Positions 41,063 to 52,643 of a DNA stretch of 64,000 bases are shown piece by piece. The position numbers and the translations under genes were made by a program. The stretch lies in contig OZ020244.1 in NCBI GenBank assembly GCA_963971285.1, forward strand, positions 26,102,001-26,166,000. Direction: 5' to 3'. Source of the stretch: Astropecten irregularis. Lineage: Eukaryota > Echinodermata > Asteroidea > Paxillosida > Astropectinidae. Numbering within the stretch: position 1 is the stretch's first letter; every line of letters begins with the position of its first letter. The notes below the pieces were generated by a model. That model did no database searches, was not told where the DNA came from, and saw only the letters and a list, made by a program, of their open reading frames with translations.

Positions 41063-42482
41063 AAGACAAAGTGCAATCTACGGAGGGGTTTCTCTGACTA
41101 GCGGTCACTAGAGAGCAGCTCACGCCGTCCATCAGACGCGGAGCACGGTACAGAGCCTGTCCAAGGAGATGACGAGGAAGAAGAAGTCCGGAGGAAAACG
41201 AAGAAGGCCAAGAGTGGTAACAGAGAAGGGTACAAGTGTAGTCGATATGCTTAATAATTAACCAGGAAGATAGACTGTGTCTAGGAAAAAAATGTTGGTC
41301 TAAATGTTAACGAAACTTTTTAATAATAATAATAGTAATATAATATACGCCTAGTGCATTACATCAATACACAATCTCAATGCGCTTTACAAAGTTAATA
41401 GCATAATCATAAGTCATAATAGTACATTAAAGGTCATAAAAACAATTACAATAGATCAGAAACAATTATTAATATATTAAGACACATATTAAGAAATTGT
41501 GATCCCAATATCAACTGCTCTAATTCAGATGCGTAGAGAACTAATTGTATACTGATGTGTTTTAATGTGTATTAATGCGATTTTGACTTAAAATTACACT
41601 TGATGTCATGGCTTTTCATAGAATTTGTGTGAATGGTATAGAGCAAGTCGAGATGGTGTACTCAGTGAAATAGTTCGTTCAGCAGTTTGTCTGCAAGGTT
41701 TTTGTTCAGTATTTTATCGTTAAAATGCAGTGTTTGCAATCCTGTCCATTTTGGGCTCGTTTTGAAGTGTAGTGTGTCCGTGTCTTGTATTGTGTGTCTT
41801 CTTATTAGCATATGTGCCATTATTTTCACGTAAAGGTATTGTAACATCAGTCACAGTGTTAATACCCGTGACATGTGACAGAGCGTTACCATGTGTGGCT
41901 TGGAGTGGCCCACTTGCTTCAGCATATAGAATAGTGTCTTTTTGCAATTTATATTGATTTTTTTGAGTAATCGGTTTGTAGTTAAGTGTTCGTGTTTTTT
42001 AAATTAGTTTGTGACTTGTGGTAAACACTTAATTGGTGTATTTAGTTTGACTGCAAATGGCGTATTTACCACATATCTTCTATAACTCTTTCTCAATTTG
42101 ATTTTGGATTTTACCTATCCATTGTTAGCAGTTTAATTCGTAATTTTTTTAATTAATATTAATTGAATAATAGTTTCCAAATTAAGCACATAATAATGGG
42201 ACACGTTCCGGTAAAGTATGTGGTTATCTGGATAAGTGGAATGGCACACGTAGAGCTCCGTAGATTGGGCATGAGCAACAACCATAAACCGTCTTTTCTT
42301 GGACTCACAATTGACTTTTCCTATACAATTATCTGGTTTTCGGAGTGAACGCGTCCCTTATTGCGTTTTATGTAAATATTTAGACCAACATTTTGTTGAC
42401 CATCTATGCGGTATATTACGCCTTTTAAGTTTCGTCTTATAAACTGTTCGTAATATTAGGGCCACTTTCATGGTTATTTTAT
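41063..42482. other. TBK1 3' UTR and intergenic DNA
   Basis: The first about 160 bases past the stop are GC-balanced and likely 3' UTR. At 41326-41400 AATAATAATAATAGTAATAT is followed by CTCAATGCGCTTTACAAAG, the look of a dispersed retroelement tail; a similar TTTCGCTTTACAATAAA lies at 44125. No other exon seen. Confidence 0.4.
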
Positions 42483-42941
42483 GGGGGCAATTTCATAGAG
42501 CTGCTTAAGTACCAACATTTGCTTAAGCATCCAAAACCTTGATAAATAACATCAGTATGCCAGCCAAAACTCCTTGTGAATGTTATGCTCAGCAAGCAAT
42601 GGTCGAATACAAGTCAAAAGCTGTAAGCATCACATGAAAATTTGGTTGGTAATCTTGTTTCATCAAGGAAGAATTTTCATTCTTAAAGGGTCTCTGCAAT
42701 AGGAATATTATGGCTTGAACATGTGCTGAAAAGCAACTGTTTTGTGGGCCTGTGGTTTTACCCACTTCCTCACACTGTTTCAGGGTTAACAGCAAGTTTT
42801 TGGTTTATATGCTAATTAGAATTTCCATATTCATGAGCAAAACTGTGATGTCATGATGGTTGGTAAACCTTTTGATTCAAAAGACTTTTCATGCTTAAGC
42901 AATTTTTGTTAGTGCTTAAGCAGCTCTGTGAAATTGGTCCA
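42483..42941 (-). mobile_element. Family C element, long complete copy
   Basis: GGGGGCAATTTCATAGAGCT at the left and CTGTGAAATTGGTCC at the right, with internal GCTTAAGCA repeats near both ends. About 459 bp. Confidence 0.8.
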
Positions 42942-44245
42942 TGACTACATGCATTTCATAGTTTGGTGATTGGTAATTTGAGGATTTGGAAGTCAGAATG
43001 AGCATCAGAGTTAGTGTTGGCCTATAGGCTAACGGCTTTAATTGTTGTTCAGGCTACGGTTACGTACCACGTGTGTCAGCACTGGTTTGAATGAAGCACG
43101 GTACTGTAATCCAGTTACATGTAGAAGTACGGCTATGTTGTCCATCTCAGCCATTAATTGTCACATCTTGTGACATCGTATGCACGCCCCAGTGTACATT
43201 GCCTATACCAATAACAAGACTACAGGGTACAGCGTCCAGTAAATAATTTCCCATATGCTCCCATGCTAAATGGCCAATAAAAAAAATAATAATAATCCGA
43301 AGTTTCTCAGACACTCAAGCTATACACCAAAATGAAGCTGGAAACTTAAAATTTTCATGTTCATTTCAATTTTCTATAGGGTAACCAATGACTTTTTGAG
43401 AAAAATCCATCCAAAGTAAAATACCTTGAAAACGGCCATGTTGATTGGTGCCAGACTAAAAAAATGTACCCCTCCCCTACAGGCCCAAGTAGAGCGAGTT
43501 TAGGGCCTGATTTCATCCAAACAGCTCAAAGTTGAAAATCCGTAACTCTGGTGACCGAGTTCCATCCATTTTCTTTACAAGACTTCCTATGTAGGGCCCG
43601 GCAAATAAAGAAAGATTTTAAGGGTATACACAAAATTAATGAGCTCCGTGGACTGATTTGGACCTATTTACTGGTCTGCACTCTGCACCCTAAACAATCG
43701 ATGGCATTAACAGCCTGCATACGGAATAACTTTCGGTTCTCCACTTTTGCTCGTTTCGTGTATGCCTATAAAAGTCCTTAGTAGTATTTTGATGCAGGCA
43801 GATTCTATAACAGTGATAATTTAGACTAAGTGTGGCGGGTCCGCAGAATAAGATATGCAGGGTTAGATTACCAATTATTCTTATCATTCTTGTACATAAT
43901 ACTTACTATTCCATTATATTTCTAGTATGTTTTTACACAATCTAAAACCATAATATTTATATTGATTGGTTAATAAAAAAAAAACCAGTTCATAAATTAC
44001 TCCATTGTCGTAACTGGACTAAAAACAAGTAGGCCTATTCACTGTCGAATTAATTTTAAAACAGATTTATTATTATTATGATTAATGTGATTATTACAAA
44101 CATTAGATTGCATTTCCAAGTCCGTTTCGCTTTACAATAAAAAAAGAATGAACATTGAATTAAAAAATATCTAAACAATGTTAACTTGAAAGTGCACATA
44201 CATCACAACAGTTTTCAAAAAATTGAACATCTTAAAAAACGTCTT
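42942..44245. other. Intergenic DNA without recognised gene
   Basis: No exon or named repeat seen; poly(A)-rich patches at 43270 and 43980. Confidence 0.35.
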
Positions 44246-44325
44246 AGGCCTTTGAGAAAGATCCTGCTATAGGATCGAAACGTGCCAGGCCCTCCTATAC
44301 GCCAAGTATTTGATAAATTTCAGGC
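44246..44325 (+). repeat. Family N hairpin motif
   Basis: GATCCTGCTATAGGATC forms a 5-6 bp stem directly followed by GAAACG, then CAGGCCCTCCTATACGCCAA. Preceded by GAGAAA instead of the CTGATGA of a hammerhead. Confidence 0.65.
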
Positions 44326-45090
44326 TTCATAAAACCGACATTAGGATAAAAAGAAAACCCACTTAATACATAAAACATCCTTTTGGGGGATAGGGAGATT
44401 TGTAAAAGCTTTTTGAAACTCTGGACATCAGTACGGATGTTCACAGTAATGTTATTCCAATGTCTAGGCCTAACGCAGAAAAAGACCTGGAACCTTATTC
44501 ACGAAGCTCTCTTAATGGTTAAGAGCACCTTATGCCCTCGTAACGCACTCTTTGTAAGTTACGTGGTATTCACAATAAGCCCATAAATATAAGTGAACCC
44601 CTAAGACGTTCGTAAAATTACGTGTGCTCTGAATGATTCTTAGCGCCCTCGCAGCCTTACGCGCGTTGTTTCTCAGCATCATTTTGACAATTATCATGGC
44701 TGTCGCATTGATTTTGCTGGAGAGAGAAAAACACGAGCTCATCGAAAGCAGCGATTGTATTTGGGGATCGCCTACATCCTTTTGACACATGACACCAAAG
44801 ATAGTAAAGTGCCGAAAAATGACGTATCGTTCGGCCGCCATTTTAGTAATTGTAAGCAACGGAGCTATTTCTGATGTTATTATCATCAAATTCAATTCTT
44901 GTATTAAGACGAACCTTTCACCTGAACGATTATTCATATCATTATTAAAGTTTATTATTATTATTTATTAGCTAGAATCACACACCCGATAAAAACAGTA
45001 AATTTGGCTTACTAAAATGCCGCCTGTGCGTACTTCAAGTTGTGCGTGATTTTGAAAGAATAGACTAAAGGATCTTTGGATGACATTGAC

Positions 45091-45455
45091 TTAAAGGTAG
45101 TATCATACTTTGGTTTTTGTCACAGAAATACAGATTCGTGGGCAGAAATATCAAGGAAGATATAATAAAAGTAATCTGTGAAAAATTCAGTCCCATACGT
45201 TGCCCACTTTTTGAGAAAACAGCGAAAAACGGCCATAGTATTTCTTAAGTGTTTTCTCTTTTATTTTTGATCTTTTAAAAGATCAAAAAGATTTTCGGTC
45301 GTTGTTTTACTAATTTCTGGATAAATACACCATTTCAGGTGGGGAAATGTTAACAGCATGTTTCTACCAGCACCATCTTCATACCCTGTAAGTTATACGT
45401 AAATCTGTGAACATTTCTGTTTTGGTCTCTTACCAAAGTATGATACTACCTTTAA
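45091..45455 (+). mobile_element. Family A MITE copy, near-consensus
   Basis: TTAA-AGGTAGTATCATAC at the left and ATACTACCT-TTAA at the right, with the central GATCTTTTAAAAGATC palindrome. A good type copy. Confidence 0.9.
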
Positions 45456-45651
45456 TTCAAAGGCAAACACATTTATTGATATCCACTGGACAGAAATTGG
45501 CCCTTCTCGTTTGCCGGCGTGGCCATCTTAACTGATGTCCATATTGTCCAAAGACTTCGATATGACCGCGCCAGGTATTGTTACATAATCACTGCCAAAG
45601 CATTAAAAGAAAATTGATGGCAACCTATGCTTACTGGGTGTAAAGAGGTCG

Positions 45652-46246
45652 TTAAAGGTAGTATCATACTTTGGTAAGAGACCAAAACCGAAATGTTCAC
45701 AGATTTACATATAACTTTCAGGGTCTGAGTTTCCAAACTCATCAAAGACGCTTACACGATATTTCATTCTACTTCTTCATCAGATCTTCTTCTTTTTTAG
45801 TTGATAAATTAAGAAAAGAAAGCTGACTATGATATGGCTGTAATGGAAGGCCACACAGAAGATGGAACTAAGATTTATTACAGATTAAGGAAAATGTGAT
45901 ATATTGCAGCGCCAGAGACGGCGTTTCGGGTCTCCACATGTCGCGGACAAGAAAGTAAGTTGAGTGATGATGGTGCTTGTAGAAACGTACCGTTTTTTTT
46001 TCCGCCTGAAATGGTGTATTTATCGAGAAATTAGACCGAAAATCTTTTTGATATTTTAAAATATCAAAAATAAAAGAGAAAAGACTTAAGAAATACTTTG
46101 GCCGTTTTTCACGATTTTCTAAAAAAAAAAGTGGGCACCGTATGGGACTGAAATGTTCACAGATGACTGTGACTGTATCTTCCTTGATATTTGTATCCAT
46201 GAATGTGGACTTCTTTGACAAAAACCAAAGTATAATACTACCTTAA
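45652..46246 (-). mobile_element. Family A MITE copy with an insertion
   Basis: TTAA-AGGTAGTATCATAC at one end and ATACTACC-TTAA at the other. About 240 bases of unrelated DNA (45724-45965) interrupt it after CTTTCAGGGT. Confidence 0.8.
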
Positions 46247-46393
46247 GAAAGCTCATGATATTAGCGCGATCAACGAGTGCTTTGTGAAGTAATATTAAGC
46301 GTACTATGAGAGAATGCTTTGCGTATATGCGGCTGTTTTGGAGCTCCAAGCTCGTAGCGGTGATATTTAGAGGGCTTCGTGAATAAGGTCCCT

Positions 46394-46538
46394 GGGGTAG
46401 ATTTCATGAGGCCCTACGATCGATCGTAACTCCAGTTACGAGGGATAATACATCTCCTATGTAGGGCTGCAATTTGCATCGTAAGTCCTACGATATATAT
46501 AGTAAGTTACGATGAGTTTGGTGAACTTATCGACTCCT
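46394..46538 (+). mobile_element. Family D element
   Basis: GGGGTAGATTTCATGAGGCC, CGATCGATCGTAACTCCAGT and AGTAAGTTACGATGAGTTTG. Confidence 0.8.
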
Positions 46539-46970
46539 GCCCATCAAAACATCTTTTCATGATTTGGGTAGGCTTGTGGCAAGATGGGTGTGATCAGAGT
46601 TGTATTTTTTTAAGAATTAGCGCTTGCAAGTTGTAAATCAAAGTCGAATAAAGCATTAGAATGCTGATACAAAATGTTTCTATCTTTGTCTTCACTCAAT
46701 ACGTCAAAACTAAGCTAAAACCCGAACACGGTCATTCATAGTGTCACCAGAAGTATTGCACAAACCATTATTCACAGCACATGTATATGTATTATATATA
46801 CCTCTTACTGACCTTTTTCAAAAGTCATTATGCAAATGAAGGAGGCCTATCATCTATAGAAAAGTCATAAAATAATGCTGGAATCAGGTGCGATTTAATG
46901 GAGCGATTAAGTTTCGACACATTAACTTTGCTTAACTCTTGAGGGCAGTCCCCTATAAATGGATGGGATA

Positions 46971-47438
46971 GGGGTGTACCACACTAAATAGCTCAAAAAT
47001 CAATGCGCCGAGCTGATTATCATATTCTGTGTACCCTCAAATGTTTTTAAAATATGCAATTTGTGGGGTCGTGCAATTAATATATTGTGTAATTATGACT
47101 GGTTATCACAACCTGGGGGTTCAGTGCTTCAGCCTGTTGTGGAGACTTGAGACATTTTGGTTTAAAATCTGGCCCTAAATTGTTTTGAACGTGGAGGGTT
47201 GCTTCATGAAAATTGGTAGCAAGTCGGTTACGGGAAAATGACTTTTTTTTGACAGTGTTTTTTTTTCTTGGGACAATTATCAACAACATTAATCTGCTAA
47301 CGAACCAAAAGAGGGTTCAAGATACCATTTACAGTATTGCACCCAAAACTGAGAGACTTCTGGATGAGGTTTTTTGAACTGTGAAGTTGAGGGATTTTAA
47401 ACTAACTTAAATGCGAGTTTATTTAGTGTGGTGCACCC
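46971..47438. mobile_element. Inverted-terminal element, GGGGTGTACCACAC ends
   Basis: GGGGTGTACCACACTAAATA at the left and TATTTAGTGTGGTGCACCC (one mismatch) at the right. 468 bp. No transposase. Confidence 0.7.
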
Positions 47439-47529
47439 ATAAGATAGTTATAGCCCCCTCTTGTGTTGGCTGTTTTCCTACAACACAACCATATCATTGT
47501 TAGATTATTGCACTCCTACATCTTTTGAT

Positions 47530-47838
47530 TTAAAGGAATAGGTAAGAAACCAAAACAGAAATGTTCACATATTTACGTATAACTTACTGGGTATGAAGAT
47601 TGTGGTGGTAGAAACATACCGTTATATCCAGAAATTAGTAAAACAACGACCGAAAATATTTTTGATCTTTTACAAGATCAAAAATAAAAGAAAAGACTTA
47701 AAAAATACTGTGGCCGTTTTCACTGTTTTCTCAAAAAGTGGGCACCGTATGGGACTGAAATTTTCACAAATGACTGATACTGTATCTTTCTTTATAATTT
47801 TGCCCATGACTGTATTTCTTTGACAAAAACCAAAGTAC
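47530..47838 (-). mobile_element. Family A MITE copy, partial
   Basis: TTAA-AGGAATAGGTAAGAAACC at the start and TTGACAAAAACCAAAGTACC at the end. It joins head-on with the next copy. Confidence 0.75.
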
Positions 47839-48198
47839 CTTATCAAAGAAATACAGACGGACAATACGGGCAAAGATATCAACGGCGATACAGTAACATT
47901 CATCTGTGCCTATTTCAGTCACATACGGTGCCCACTTTTTGAGAAAACAGTGAAAAACAGCAACAGTATTTTTTAAATCTTTTCTCTTTTATTTTTGATC
48001 TTTTTATTAAAAGATCAACAAGATTTTCTGTCGTTGTTTTGACAAATTTCTGGAATCTGGATAAATACACCGTTTCAGGCGGAAAAAAAAATTTACGGCA
48101 TGTTTCTACCGCCACCATCTTCATACCCTGTAAGTTATACGTGTGATCTGGGAACATTTCTGTTTTGGTTTCTTACCAAAGTATGATACTAACTGTAA
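47839..48198 (+). mobile_element. Family A MITE copy, opposite orientation
   Basis: TTATCAAAGAAATACAGACGG at the left and CCAAAGTATGATACTAACTG at the right. With the previous copy it makes a 670-base inverted pair. Confidence 0.75.
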
Positions 48199-48459
48199 TC
48201 GACCAAAATGATATCCGTGTTCATTTACTTGGTGTATAGCAATGTGTATATGCAAAAAAAAAAGCACACACCTTAATCCAACTATGTTTGAATGCATCAT
48301 CGGTGTTCTTTAGTTCATATTCCTGAAACCGCTCTGAACCTCTGAACAAAACCATTGATTCCAAATTCAATCCATTTGAGACAGACAGAAAAATATAAGT
48401 GGCCTAGAGAAAACTAATTACAAAACGCGGTTCACGGTCGTTTGGTCGTAAGCTTTATT

Positions 48460-48920
48460 GCAAAAAAAAAAAATGGGCGAAATCGTCTGCTGAAGCATCA
48501 ACTATAACCTTGAACGTTAATCCCAGTCGAAACAAGGCAGTTACTTTCGCCACGATCAGTTTTAATGTAACTATTCCGGCCGGTATAGAGTAATAGTCCT
48601 CAAGAAGAAAAATAATCGGGGATCGATCACGCCTAATGTGAAACAGTCTCTGCGTACAAAGCTTGACTTGGCGGCCGAACAATTACACCGTTCATCGGCG
48701 TTCGTCCCCTGCGCCTGAGCTGCCTTGGATAAGGCGGTACCTAAAAAGGGACAACAATGAAAAGACCCTAAGGGGACAACAAAGTCGGTGCCGTTTGATG
48801 CGTATTTAATGCACCGCTATATGCAAAAAGCCATGCGGGTTTACAGCTGATTATACCAAGGGATAATTGGAAAGACCCGTCAAGATAAGGAATATTGTTG
48901 GGGGAGAGGGGAGGGGGGAT
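48460..48920. promoter_or_regulatory. Repeat-free candidate regulatory segment
   Basis: No transposon family or exon is visible. GC-balanced sequence with homeodomain-like TAATAGTCC, GGGATAATTGG and TGATTATACC sites. Position 9 kb upstream of PDZRN. Inference only. Confidence 0.25.
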
Positions 48921-49062
48921 TTCTCTTGAAGTGACAGAGCAAGAATTGACTGGACTCAACATCCAGTAGCCTTTAAATGAAATTCATTGCACCTCAGTCC
49001 CTTGGAACAATTTCTATTCTTAAAAAATAGCTCACGTGCAGCTTGAATCTGAATTTTATGTT

Positions 49063-49185
49063 GTTTGGAGTTAGGAGGGCATGGATTAGCAGGATCTTTC
49101 TAAGGCTTTGAGAAAGATCCTGCTCAGGATTGAATCGCGTCAGGCTCTCCTAACTTCAAGCATTTGATAAATTTCAGGTAATTTT
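49063..49185. repeat. Inverted pair of family N hairpin motifs
   Basis: GGAGTTAGGAGGGCATGG and AGCAGGATCTTTC face GAGAAAGATCCTGCTCAGGA and GTCAGGCTCTCCTAACTTCA. A compact 120-base inverted unit. Confidence 0.65.
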
Positions 49186-49355
49186 TTTTGGCTGATGAGC
49201 AGTTTGCAGCAGTTTATTACTTGTATTGACCATTTATGTTGTTAATTCCGCTAGGCCCTGATTGATGTTCCTCATAAGTATTGCTGGAGATTGGTTACAT
49301 TTGTTCTTTTACTGTGATGCAGAAACCAAGCTTTTCGGATAAAAATTATGTTAAA

Positions 49356-49728
49356 GGGAGCATAGGATTTGCAAAGATGTGCGTTTTGGCCGAATTTGGT
49401 ACTTAAACAGAAGTGAAGGTCTTAAACTTCCCTACAGACGATGTTTCATATACCTTTTTACGCTTTGTTCATCTGGATAGCAGAAATACGGCCGAAATAA
49501 TCTTGCCTCTTCAAATCCTCCATGGTTAAACCACGCTTTCGAAATGCTACTAAATCGTTCGGACGAACGATCTTTTGAAAGACATTATAAATCTTGATTT
49601 CCTTGAAAAACCCAGCATCTAATGAACCAATATTTCCCGTGGTGACTGTTTGCACAGTTGAGTCCATTTTCTGTTTCAAACTCAATACATGTATAATTTT
49701 TTTAGGCCTTGCAAATCCTGTAATCTGT
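49356..49728 (-). repeat. Dispersed coding-like fragment, copy 2
   Basis: Minus-strand frame of 75 residues (49685-49458) that includes [40 protein letters not shown] and YFGRISAIQMNKA with a TAA stop. Its end and downstream flank match 25057-25436, where the frame is broken. Not recognised. This copy is open, so it may be the younger or the parental type. Confidence 0.6.
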
Positions 49729-49779
49729 CTTTAACTCTCTGCTAAATATAACAGTAAACATCAAACAAAAGGATTTCTC

Positions 49780-50185
49780 TATAATTTCACCCCCGCCATC
49801 ATTATTACACACGCAATGCCTATATATAGCCGGGAGCAACCGCGGTCATCTCGCCACCGTTCCGTTAATAATCACCCATTGTTTATTCAGATGGACTCGA
49901 TTCTGTTGTCTCTTTATTCTCCCTTCTTCCATTGCCGCTCCCCTTAGTCTTTCCCCGACATCCCAAAGTCGGCAACTTTTCATCTTCCTCGCTGTCCGTG
50001 CCGCCCATTTTGACCGAGGAGCCGACGGGGATTTGCCCGGGAGATCCCCGCGGCGGACAGGGGACTCGCGCCGCTGCTATTAGATTAAGCGGTGATTATG
50101 CCAGGGTCACGAAATTCTTGAGTGACAGTTTGGTCAGGTGGTTCGGCTGTGAAAATGCACAGGCATTGTTGCCAAGGTATTGTTC
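49780..50185. promoter_or_regulatory. GC-rich repeat-free segment, candidate regulatory element
   Basis: Markedly richer in GC and CpG than its surroundings (GAGCCGACGGGGATTTGCCC, GATCCCCGCGGCGGACAGG) with a TATATATAGCC near 49820. An open + frame of 117 codons starts at 49932 but matches no family I know. Could be a distal promoter/enhancer or an unrecognised exon. Confidence 0.3.
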
Positions 50186-50604
50186 CTTTGTTCTGGTCAT
50201 TCACAATCCCTTGTCTTCTTTTTTCTTTGTGCCCAAGGTATTTTTTTCCTTCTTTTTCATATATGTTGGGGATTTAATTACGTAGGCTAGCGATAGATCA
50301 GCCAAATGTTTCTTCTTCTTTTTTTTTTTTCGAAAAAAGTGTCTCAAAATGTTACCGAAGTGAATGAAATGCCGCCACGGAGGTTGACTCTTGAGCCTCA
50401 CAGACCATTCAGCTGGGTTTTTGCACAATGAGGTAAAAATTGGAATTTCTGATAATTATGTTCACCTCAAAGAAAGAAATACGTCTTTTTGTATTACCAG
50501 GATAAAGATCTGGGGATAGCCACCAATTAGATATCATAATGTGTGAAATGTTATTTCCGATGCATAGATAAAACGCCCCCTCATGATCAGGATTATACAA
50601 CATT

Positions 50605-50727
50605 GGTAAAGCCCTACGATTGATCATAGCTCAGGCTTACAAATGATGCCGGCCATCGTAGCACTCCCCCCCCCCCCCCCCCTACGATGGGACAGCAAGT
50701 TACGATGAGTTTGGTGAAATCGACCCC
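50605..50727 (+). mobile_element. Family D element with a C-tract
   Basis: AAAGCCCTACGATTGATCAT at the left and GTTACGATGAGTTTGGTGAA then ATCGACCCC at the right; a run of about 18 C has grown in the centre. Confidence 0.7.
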
Positions 50728-51065
50728 AAAACAGAAATGTTCACAGATTGACGATTTCAGGGTATAAATACGGTAATGGTAGAAACATACTGTGAACATG
50801 TTTTTGTCTGAACTTGTTTTATTTATCCATCAGAAAAGAGTAAAACCAAACACCAACACATTTTTGATCTTGGAAAGATAAAAAAAAGTGAGACAGGTAT
50901 TCCCATCATACAATTTGGCGTAACCAGATTGCAGTGGGTTTGTCGCTGTTTTTGTTGTTTCCAATGATCAATTAAGATGAACAATTCACATGTTTGTTTT
51001 TATTCCATGACAAATCGAATTATGAGCAGCTTGCAGTTGCTGCTGCTCTATTACCCGTTTGCCAA
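50727..51065 (-). mobile_element. A/B-group element with the third left-half type
   Basis: Starts AAACAGAAATGTTCACAGAT and continues as the shared right half, then TTTCCAATGATCAATTAAGA and CCATGACAAATCGAATTATG as at 4150-4225. Confidence 0.6.
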
Positions 51066-51286
51066 TGTTGTACATGCCATTTATGGCGACAAAATGGCGT
51101 TTATGTTCACACGTTCGTTCTTCGGTAAGACGGACCGAATGACACGGAAGGGGTAGACAGTGTGAACCGGATCGGGACACACAGAGGAGAACGTGATAAG
51201 TCTTCATTCAGATTGACTTGTAACTTTTTGTCTACCGTATCTAAAAGTGTTACATTATTCTGAAATTCATTTGAATTTCTTATGTA

Positions 51287-51608
51287 TGAACATACCCAAA
51301 CAGAAATGTTCACAGATTTACGTATAACTTTCAGGGTATGAAGATGGTGCTGGTATAGAAACATACCTATAAAATATTTCCGCCAGAAATGGGTGCATTT
51401 ATCTAAAAAAAAAATATTCAAACAAAGACCGAAAATAGTTTTGATCTCTGAGTAAGATCAAAACAATTCTTTATGCTTTATAAAAGAAAATTGAGTCGGG
51501 TTTTTGCTATTTTCTCACGACTCAGATGTCTGATTGACCTTAAATGTCCACAGGTTTATTATATCATGTTCATGTTTTATCAGACAAAGTGTGCATGGGT
51601 GCTGTTCT
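51287..51608 (-). mobile_element. Family B MITE copy, truncated by family A
   Basis: ACATACCCAAACAGAAATGT at the start and GACTCAGATGTCTGATTGAC near the end. The terminal B sequence is cut off where the family A copy begins. Confidence 0.75.
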
Positions 51609-51848
51609 TTAAAGGTAGTATCATACATTCAGGCATTTGTCTGCCTGAAATGCTGTATTTACCCAGAAAAGAGTAAAACAAGTGACCAAAAGAGAAAAGA
51701 CTTAAGAAATACTGTGGCCGTTTTATTGTTTTCTCAAAAAGTGGGCACCGTATGGGACTGAAATTTTCACAGATGACTGTTACTGTATCTTCCTTGATAT
51801 TTTTGCCCATTAAGACAAAAGCCAAAGCATAATGATATTACCTCAAGT
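51609..51848 (-). mobile_element. Family A MITE copy, internally deleted
   Basis: TTAA-AGGTAGTATCATAC at one end and GATATTACCT with decayed TTAA at the other; part of the right-half module is missing. Confidence 0.75.
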
Positions 51849-52019
51849 TAACACAAATACCACACTCCACCCGAACTTGCACAAAATTTGAAGCATGGAA
51901 AAACAACAACCGGGACCTTGTGTCAGTCACTCTGTTTGGGATAATTCATCATACTTTAATATATGTCATGGTGCGAGAAAATAATAGATGGATTATCGTA
52001 TAAGATTGACCACATCCGA

Positions 52020-52600
52020 GTAGCAGGGACCGCGTTCCATTCATCAGACTATGTCCAGACATGCAATAAATCTCTTTAATTAGTAACGCGTCAATCCAGA
52101 GTAATAAACCCATTGCTTATAATGCACAGACGATGACTAATTTTGCCAAATTCATTGTACACCATTGTTCGCCGTCTACAACACTGATTTAAACGATTAA
52201 CTAACGCCTCGGTAGCTTGAGAAAAAAGTTCCATTTTGCAGTGCTGACTATACGTGTACGTTGCTGGGCTAATTAAGCAGTAAATTAGTTTTGACAGCCA
52301 GGGCATATTACATGTCTTCTCAGTTGATCTTATTGATTTCTTCGTTGTTGCATTGTGAATGAGATACATTGTAATGTGTGATAGGGTAATGATTACTTTC
52401 CTTATGGGATTTCTGTGTCTTTTACACAATAATATCAAAATTGTGTATTTTATGTTACCAAGTGTTTGATTTTGGCAAAATTTTGTGGGCACAAGAAGGC
52501 CGTTAAATGCGTAAAAGTGCAATATTCTCCAGAAACGCTCCTCCGTTGGTGTTACTAAAACTTCAACAGCGCCCTCTTGCGGCGTGTGATATAATCTCTA
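52020..52600. promoter_or_regulatory. Repeat-free candidate regulatory segment rich in TAATTA-type sites
   Basis: Contains TTTAATTAGTAACGCG, GATTTAAACGATTAACTAAC, GGGCTAATTAAGCAGTAAAT and AGGGTAATGATTAC, a density of homeodomain-like sites not seen elsewhere. No exon or transposon recognised. Inference from composition and position upstream of PDZRN. Confidence 0.3.
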
Positions 52601-52643
52601 CTAACGATGAATCTGAGAACATCAGGCATGATTTTTTTTTACG

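Larger units (their letters stand above)
44489..46395 (+). mobile_element. 1.9-kb inverted-terminal element, possible Harbinger remnant
   Basis: CCTGGAACCTTATTCACGAA with GCTCTCTTAA at the left mirrors the right end GAGGGCTTCGTGAATAAGGT and CCCTGG. Inside, ATG at 44697 opens MAVALILLEREKHELIESSD and then hits a stop; the acidic/Leu start recalls invertebrate Harbinger transposases but is too short to prove. Two family A copies lie inside. Confidence 0.45.

Noticed and set aside
44530-44937. 135-codon minus-strand frame
   Set aside because: Lies inside the inverted-terminal element at 44489; composition gives no domain, and the transposase-like start is on the other strand.
52091-52522. 143-codon minus-strand frame
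   Set aside because: No recognisable domain, and the opposite reading suggests a site-rich non-coding region. AT-rich stop-poor chance frame is the simplest reading.
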